10,064 bases of DNA from an uncultured Mucispirillum sp. (GTDB lineage Bacteria; Chrysiogenota; Deferribacteres; Deferribacterales; Mucispirillaceae). The translations under genes and the position numbers were made by a program. Location of the stretch: the NCBI GenBank assembly GCA_945947845.1, contig CAMEZN010000032.1, forward strand, positions 1-10,064, in the 5' to 3' direction. A model generated the notes under the pieces. It ran no database searches and was not told where the DNA came from. It saw only the letters and a program-made list of their open reading frames with translations. This document shows positions 6,032-10,064 of this stretch, piece after piece. The stretch's first letter is position 1. Every line of letters begins with the position of its first letter.

Positions 6032-7345
6032 TTAGTTTTCATGCTCATTTGCAGAGTGTTCTATATCTTCTACCAAACTATCTTCTGCCAATTCTTTATT
6101 TTCAGATAAGAAACTATCAAGTTCTTTTTGAGTAACCCTGACAGCAAGCCCAACAATTTCGTCCATTTTTTCGCCATTTTCCTGAGAATTTTCAATAGCT
6201 TTTGTCATTATTTTCCAGAAAAAAGTATCTAAATTTTTAACACCATTAATAAAAGTATCATTTACTTCACCTTTTGTCTGGTTCATATAAGGAATCAGCA
6301 CAGCCTGTGCTGTATGTGTAAAAAATTTAAAATCTTCATCAGATGGACTAATACCTTTTGAAAACTCATCTATTACAGAATGCATACCATCTCTAAATGA
6401 TGTAATTTGCGATGCAATATCCCAAAAAGCTTTTACAGGGTCTTTTGCACGGCTTCCACCAAGTTTTGTATCAAGCTCTGCCACTGTCTGCCTTATAGGA
6501 AACATAACATTATCATATTTATCAACAATAGTCTGCACCGGAATAACACTTCCTTTTCTAACATTTCCAGTAACAATCGTAAGCACACTGTTATATTTCA
6601 CATACACTCTTGTGCCATTTTCCATAGCTATATCTGTTAAAGATTTTATCATTTTTCCAAAGGCAGAAGCATCTATTGCTTCAAAAAATTTACGCATACG
6701 TAAAAGTGCCAGTTTTGTATCTTTCATAAAAGGGATAATCTCTTTTACATACTCTTTCTGCAATTTATTAACAGATTTACCCATTATATATTCAAAATTG
6801 TGAAGTTTTTCTCTGAACTCATTAAGTTTTGTATAAATAATTTTTGCTTTTGCATTTACGGAATACTGCTGCATTAAGAAAAACCATTTATCAAGATAAT
6901 TTTTGATAGTTTTTAATGTTGTTCTAGGAACAATAGCTTTTGCTTCTTGGTCTTCTGAAACATACATAGCAAATTTTTCTTTGTGCATAGGGAAAAAATT
7001 TGTTTTAGCTTCTAAGCAGGTCTGCCCTATCCGTTCCATATATATAGCTGAAACAGTTGTAAGTTTATGAGCAAGAGCCCCTTCTTCTGCATCGCCAAGT
7101 TTATTAAAAGTATCGTCCATAAGCTTAGAGATTTCTCCAAGCACATCAAGAAAATTATGCTTTGATTCTGTTTTTTTATCAGCTGGGTCAATACCAGTAA
7201 ACCCTTCTATTAATTTTTCATAATTAGGGTTATCTTTTAAAAATGCAACAAGCGACATTCTTAAACCTTTTCTAACATTACCATATTTAGTTTCAAGCTC
7301 TTTACACTTCATAGCTTTTAATACTTCGTCCGCTATCATTGCCAT
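6032..7345 (-). CDS. Unrecognised 437-residue, largely alpha-helical cytosolic protein
   Basis: I do not recognise this family. The product has no signal peptide or membrane segment, only two cysteines (14 and 110), many lysines, and long amphipathic helix-like stretches over about residues 65-240 and 275-412. A short beta-like patch with GTRVYVKYNSVLTIVTG lies at about 244-260. The last 25 residues are strongly acidic and probably disordered, rich in Glu, Asp and Asn. TAGGGG at 7355-7360, nine bases before the ATG, supports the start; a second ATG two codons in is possible. It precedes the DUF4910 gene by 18 bases, so the two probably share a transcript. The coding frame is long and uninterrupted with normal base use, so the gene is real. 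Any function would be a guess; a structural or scaffold role fits the helical make-up. Confidence 0.85.
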   Translation of the reverse strand: MAMIADEVLKAMKCKELETKYGNVRKGLRMSLVAFLKDNPNYEKLIEGFTGIDPADKKTESKHNFLDVLGEISKLMDDTFNKLGDAEEGALAHKLTTVSAIYMERIGQTCLEAKTNFFPMHKEKFAMYVSEDQEAKAIVPRTTLKTIKNYLDKWFFLMQQYSVNAKAKIIYTKLNEFREKLHNFEYIMGKSVNKLQKEYVKEIIPFMKDTKLALLRMRKFFEAIDASAFGKMIKSLTDIAMENGTRVYVKYNSVLTIVTGNVRKGSVIPVQTIVDKYDNVMFPIRQTVAELDTKLGGSRAKDPVKAFWDIASQITSFRDGMHSVIDEFSKGISPSDEDFKFFTHTAQAVLIPYMNQTKGEVNDTFINGVKNLDTFFWKIMTKAIENSQENGEKMDEIVGLAVRVTQKELDSFLSENKELAEDSLVEDIEHSANEHEN

Positions 7346-7354
7346 AAATCAAAA

Positions 7355-7396
7355 CCCCTAAATTAATTATATACTACTATATTTATAGATTATCAA
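7355..7396 (-). promoter_or_regulatory. Candidate promoter and ribosome site for the 437-residue protein gene
   Basis: Minus-strand TTGATA (7391-7396) is followed either by TATATA after 17 bases (7368-7373) or by a perfect TATAAT after 19 bases (7366-7371). TAGGGG (7355-7360) is the ribosome site. The intrinsic terminator at 7481-7511 isolates this gene from the lipoprotein gene upstream, so a promoter is needed in this gap. The rest of 7346-7480 is A/T-rich, with nothing else that I can name. Confidence 0.42.
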
Positions 7397-7480
7397 TTTT
7401 TTTACATCTATGCAATAAAAATATCATATTTTTTTATAATATTTTACCATATCAATTTTTATCTTTACTAATAATAAGTT

Positions 7481-7511
7481 AAAAAAAAGCCTTCGCAGTA
7501 TACGAAGGCTT
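7481..7511 (-). terminator. Rho-independent terminator of the LivK-like gene
   Basis: The minus-strand transcript forms a perfect 9-bp stem, AAGCCTTCG with CGAAGGCTT (7487-7495 with 7503-7511), around a 7-base loop. The stem is followed directly by a run of six further U residues (7481-7486). It begins 24 bases past the stop codon of the lipoprotein gene. This is the clearest terminator in the window. Confidence 0.93.
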
Positions 7512-7535
7512 ATAATATAATATATTTATGACAAA

Positions 7536-8732
7536 TTAATTTAAACTTTTAGTGCTGAACGTGCCGTCTGCTTTTTTAATTACTTCTAAAAGGAATGGCT
7601 CTTTAATGGCACTTCCTGTTGCATCAATAGATATTTTACCAGTAATTCCTTCAAAATCCTTAATTTCCATTAATTTTGCTCTAATAGCATCTCTTTGAGA
7701 AGCATCTGAACAGTCAGTAACATTAGCAGCTTTCATTGCTTCTACAAGTAAATATGCAGCATCATAACCTTGTGCAGAGAAAGTATCAGCTTCTTTTCCT
7801 TTTTCAAGCATTTTAGTTTTAAATGACTGGATATTAGGTCTATCTACTTCTGCTGAGAAACCTGAATAGAACATTGCACCAATTGCTGCATCACCTGCTA
7901 TATTCCAAAGGTCTGGTGATTGGAATCCATCACCGCCAACAAGTGGAGCTTTTAAACCCTGAGTTTGTTTAGCTAAGAGAAGTCTTGCTGCTTCTTGATA
8001 GTATCCAGTAAAAATTACTGCATCAACATCGCTGTTTTTTATAGAAGTTATTTGTGCAGAAACATCAGTATCTCCATCATTTATAGATTGTTCTATAACA
8101 ACAGTTCCACCTGCATTTTTTACAGCATCTCTGAAAAAGTTAGAAAGTCCTACTGAATATTCATTATTAGTTGATGTGATTATTGCAAATTTTTTAAAAC
8201 CTTTATTATGAACTAAAAATTTTGTTAAACTTGGTGCACCATCAGAATCCTGCAAAGTATTGCGGAAAGCAAAAGGAATATGTTCATATCCGCTGCCTGC
8301 TCTTTTTTCAGTAACATGTTCAGCAGTTGCACCAGTTGAGATTGCAACAGTTCCACCGCTGTTTGCCAGCTCTCTCATTGCTAAAAAACCGCCAGATGTG
8401 ATTTCTCCAATAATAGCACAGGCATTTTCTTTTAAAAGACGTCTAGTTAAGTTAACAGCATCAGTTTTTTCACCACGGCTGTCATAGTGTGCAAATTTTA
8501 TTTGTTTGCCATTTATACCGCCATTTGCATTAATTTCTTCAAAAGCTATTTGTGCTCCCATAACTGTTTTAGAACCATAATCAGCCATAGCTCCTGTTTC
8601 TGGGTTTTGGCCGCCAATTATTAACACATTTGTATCTTCTGCTGCATTATTACCTGCTTTTTTACAGCCAGAAAGTGATAATACTGCAAGTGCAGATAAT
8701 GCTGTGATTAATAAAAGTTTTTTTAAATACAT
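7536..8732 (-). CDS. LivK-type (Peripla_BP_6) branched-chain amino-acid-like substrate-binding lipoprotein
   Basis: This 398-residue receptor is predicted to be anchored by lipid on the periplasmic side and to bind a small amphipathic ligand such as a branched-chain amino acid or amide. A signal peptide with KK near the N terminus leads to the lipobox LSGC with Cys23 as the lipidation site. The type I periplasmic-binding fold is seen in IGGQNPETGAMADYG, GAQIAFEEINANGGINGKQI, LLKENACAIIGEITSG and the FAIITSTNNEYSVG stretch. The ATG at 8730-8732 is chosen because GGAGG lies seven bases upstream. An in-frame ATG four codons earlier overlaps that ribosome site. No LivH/M/G/F genes are adjacent and a strong terminator follows, so it is monocistronic and must share a transporter encoded elsewhere. 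The ligand is unproven. Confidence 0.92.
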   Translation of the reverse strand: MYLKKLLLITALSALAVLSLSGCKKAGNNAAEDTNVLIIGGQNPETGAMADYGSKTVMGAQIAFEEINANGGINGKQIKFAHYDSRGEKTDAVNLTRRLLKENACAIIGEITSGGFLAMRELANSGGTVAISTGATAEHVTEKRAGSGYEHIPFAFRNTLQDSDGAPSLTKFLVHNKGFKKFAIITSTNNEYSVGLSNFFRDAVKNAGGTVVIEQSINDGDTDVSAQITSIKNSDVDAVIFTGYYQEAARLLLAKQTQGLKAPLVGGDGFQSPDLWNIAGDAAIGAMFYSGFSAEVDRPNIQSFKTKMLEKGKEADTFSAQGYDAAYLLVEAMKAANVTDCSDASQRDAIRAKLMEIKDFEGITGKISIDATGSAIKEPFLLEVIKKADGTFSTKSLN

Positions 8733-8769
8733 AATATCCTCCATTTATCATATCTTACAACAGCTTAAT

Positions 8770-8802
8770 ATAATAGATTGCTTATAAAATAAATACAAGC
8801 AA
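8770..8802 (-). promoter_or_regulatory. Candidate promoter of the LivK-like gene with an internal inverted repeat
   Basis: Minus-strand TATTAT (8770-8775, five of six matches) lies 17 bases from TTGTAT (8793-8798, a weak -35). An inverted repeat, TTGCTT (8778-8783) with AAGCAA (8797-8802), occupies the spacer and overlaps the -35, as a repressor operator would. The predicted leader is about 30 bases. The remaining bases up to queH are a featureless A/T stretch. Confidence 0.35.
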
Positions 8803-8864
8803 AAAATTTATTTTTTTAAATATTTTATATTGAAATAGATAAAATTATATAGTAAATATTCTTC

Positions 8865-9455
8865 ATGAACATATTATTACACCAATGCTGTGGACCATGC
8901 TCTATATATCCAATTATTACATTGCAGGCACAAGGCCACAATATAACAACTTTTTTCTTTAACCATAATATACACCCAGTGCAGGAATATTATAAACGAA
9001 TGGAGGGTGCAATACTTGTTTCAAGACATTATAATATTAAATGTATTGTGGAAGATTATTATGGATTAGTTGAATTTTTAAGACAAAATGTATATCATGA
9101 AAATGAAAGGTGCAAATACTGTTATGAGAGAAGGCTTTTGAAAACAGCTGAAAAAGCAAAAGAATTAGGTATGGACGCATTTTCATCAAGTCTCTTATAC
9201 AGTAAAATGCAAAATCATGAAACCATAAAAGAACTGGCAGAAAAAGCTTCAAAAGAATATAATATACCTTTTTATTATTATGATTTCAGAGAAGGCTGGC
9301 AGCAAGGGATAGATATCTCAAAAGAATTAGAAATATACAGACAAAACTACTGTGGCTGCATATACAGCGAAGAAGATAGATTTTTAAACCAGCTTTCAAA
9401 AAAATATGCTAAAAAATATGAAGAAATTAATGCTTATTATGAAAATATGAAATAA
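8865..9455 (+). CDS. queH: Epoxyqueuosine reductase QueH
   Basis: This 196-residue protein carries out the last step of queuosine synthesis, reducing epoxyqueuosine to queuosine in the wobble position of GUN-anticodon tRNAs. It is the non-cobalamin alternative to QueG. The family cysteines are present: Cys8, Cys9 and Cys12 in HQCCGPCS, Cys83 and Cys86 in RCKYCYE, and Cys163 and Cys165 in YCGCIYSEEDR, which supply the iron-sulfur and redox or metal sites. FYYYDFREGWQQGIDISKEL (about 136-154) and the YRQNYCGC block are QueH hallmarks. Length is normal. The N terminus matches family starts, although no good Shine-Dalgarno precedes this ATG and the promoter upstream is not clear. It is divergent from the LivK-like gene. 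No other que gene is in the window. Confidence 0.95.
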   Translation: MNILLHQCCGPCSIYPIITLQAQGHNITTFFFNHNIHPVQEYYKRMEGAILVSRHYNIKCIVEDYYGLVEFLRQNVYHENERCKYCYERRLLKTAEKAKELGMDAFSSSLLYSKMQNHETIKELAEKASKEYNIPFYYYDFREGWQQGIDISKELEIYRQNYCGCIYSEEDRFLNQLSKKYAKKYEEINAYYENMK

Positions 9456-9481
9456 AAATAATAACTATTACTATTTACTGC

Positions 9482-9538
9482 TTGCAAAATAATATATATT
9501 GATGTATAAAACTATTCATTATTGTGAAATGTTAGGAG
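9482..9538 (+). promoter_or_regulatory. Promoter and ribosome site of the cytochrome b5-like/DUF2231 gene
   Basis: TTGCAA (9482-9487) and TATAAA (9505-9510) are separated by exactly 17 bases, and AGGAG (9534-9538) stands seven bases before the ATG. The predicted leader is about 29 bases. No hairpin terminator is visible between the queH stop and this promoter, so some read-through from queH is possible. Confidence 0.55.
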
Positions 9539-9545
9539 AATAAAA

Positions 9546-10064
9546 ATGACAAAAGAACAGTTAAAAGAGTTTAACGGTAAAGATGGCAAACCTGCATATA
9601 TCGGTTACAAAGGTAAAGTATACGATATTTCAAAAAGTGATTTTTGGGCAGGCGGCGAACACATGGGCAGATTCAAAGCTGGTGAAGATTTAACAGACAG
9701 TATAGATATGAGCCCACATGGAGAAAAAAATGTATTTCGCTTTGAAGCAGTTGATACATTAGAAGATGGTATTACACAAGAAGCAAATACAGAAACAGTT
9801 GTGCCTAATTCAGAAAATATGATTTCTGATATGGACAAGAAAATGATGGCAAAAAGACAGTGGTATAAAAAGAACCACCCACACCCAAAACTTATCCACT
9901 TCCCTATTGGTATGTTTGGATTTGCTTTCTTTGTGCAGGTGCTTGCAGTTATTTTAGGCGGCACATCAGGCGGTTTTCTTTCTGCTACATCACTTATTGC
10001 AACAGCATTCGGCACATTATTTTTAATCCCTGCAATAGCTTCTGGTGCATTAAGTTTTTACATT
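9546..10064 (+). CDS. Cytochrome b5-like heme-binding domain fused to a DUF2231 membrane domain (partial, 173 residues visible)
   Basis: The frame from the ATG at 9546 stays open to the window end. Residues 1-75 form a small cytochrome b5-like domain of the predicted heme/steroid-binding type: PAYIGYKGKVYDIS, then GEHMGRFKAGEDLT and MSPHGEK. His39 and His58 are the likely axial heme ligands, in place of the HPGG motif of classic b5. A charged linker (about 76-108) leads to HPHPKLIHFPIGMFGFAFF at about 111-129, the opening His-Pro/His-Phe-Pro signature of DUF2231, with membrane helices at about 119-138 and 145-168. No signal peptide precedes the heme domain, so it probably faces the cytoplasm. 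A role in membrane electron transfer is plausible but unproven. Starts behind a good promoter and AGGAG. Confidence 0.88.
   Translation, partial: MTKEQLKEFNGKDGKPAYIGYKGKVYDISKSDFWAGGEHMGRFKAGEDLTDSIDMSPHGEKNVFRFEAVDTLEDGITQEANTETVVPNSENMISDMDKKMMAKRQWYKKNHPHPKLIHFPIGMFGFAFFVQVLAVILGGTSGGFLSATSLIATAFGTLFLIPAIASGALSFYI

Noticed and set aside
8733..8744. A start four codons upstream for the LivK-like lipoprotein
   Set aside because: That ATG runs into the GGAGG that serves the next ATG, and the shorter form gives a standard signal peptide with lysines just after the N terminus.
9037..9252. A 71-residue minus-strand frame inside queH
   Set aside because: queH is unmistakable from its cysteine motifs on the plus strand; the antisense frame lacks a ribosome site and recognisable content.
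9605..10015. A 136-residue minus-strand frame at the right end
   Set aside because: It lies opposite the cytochrome b5/DUF2231 gene, which has clear domain motifs, a promoter and a ribosome site. The minus frame shows none of these.
1..10064. CRISPR arrays, tRNA or rRNA genes, insertion sequences and phage genes
   Set aside because: No regularly spaced repeats, cloverleaf-like sequence, transposase or integrase motifs, or terminal repeats were seen on either strand by eye.

Overview
This is a strongly AT-rich bacterial chromosomal segment with dense genes and short intergenic gaps. A periplasmic-type lipoprotein, importer genes and a cytochrome b5-like/DUF2231 membrane protein point to a diderm anaerobe or microaerophile. 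Base composition and gene style would suit a host-associated Deferribacterota (Mucispirillum-like) or Campylobacterota genome. That placement is a low-confidence guess, because the window holds no rRNA or other marker gene. There is no sign of an insertion sequence, phage, CRISPR array or tRNA.

Left region (1-3635, all minus strand): a compact six-gene run read right to left. It encodes a small acyl carrier protein, a ketoacyl-ACP synthase III-like enzyme, a second acyl carrier protein, then a SsuA/NitT-type substrate-binding protein, its permease and its ATPase (cut by the window edge). Gaps are 9 bases or fewer and two junctions are ATGA overlaps, so the acyl-carrier enzymes and the importer are very probably one transcript. 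The pairing suggests that an acyl-ACP-derived product and an imported small molecule belong to one pathway, but the substrate cannot be read from sequence.

Middle region (3636-7345): a divergent promoter region of about 200 bases separates that operon from a plus-strand AAC(3)-fold N-acyltransferase. Facing it is a minus-strand pair, an unrecognised 437-residue protein followed by a DUF4910 aminopeptidase-like protein. The convergent junction holds a perfect 17-bp inverted repeat that straddles a stop codon, plus a second hairpin. ACP, KAS III, AAC(3)-like and DUF4910-like genes together recall surface-glycan or flagellin-glycan loci, which is an inference from context.

Right region (7481-10064): a clear intrinsic terminator ends a minus-strand lipoprotein gene for a LivK-type binding protein that has no transporter partners here. 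Divergent from it is queH (epoxyqueuosine reductase, tRNA queuosine synthesis). After queH, behind its own promoter and a strong Shine-Dalgarno, comes a protein with an N-terminal cytochrome b5-like heme domain fused to a DUF2231 membrane domain. It runs off the window end.
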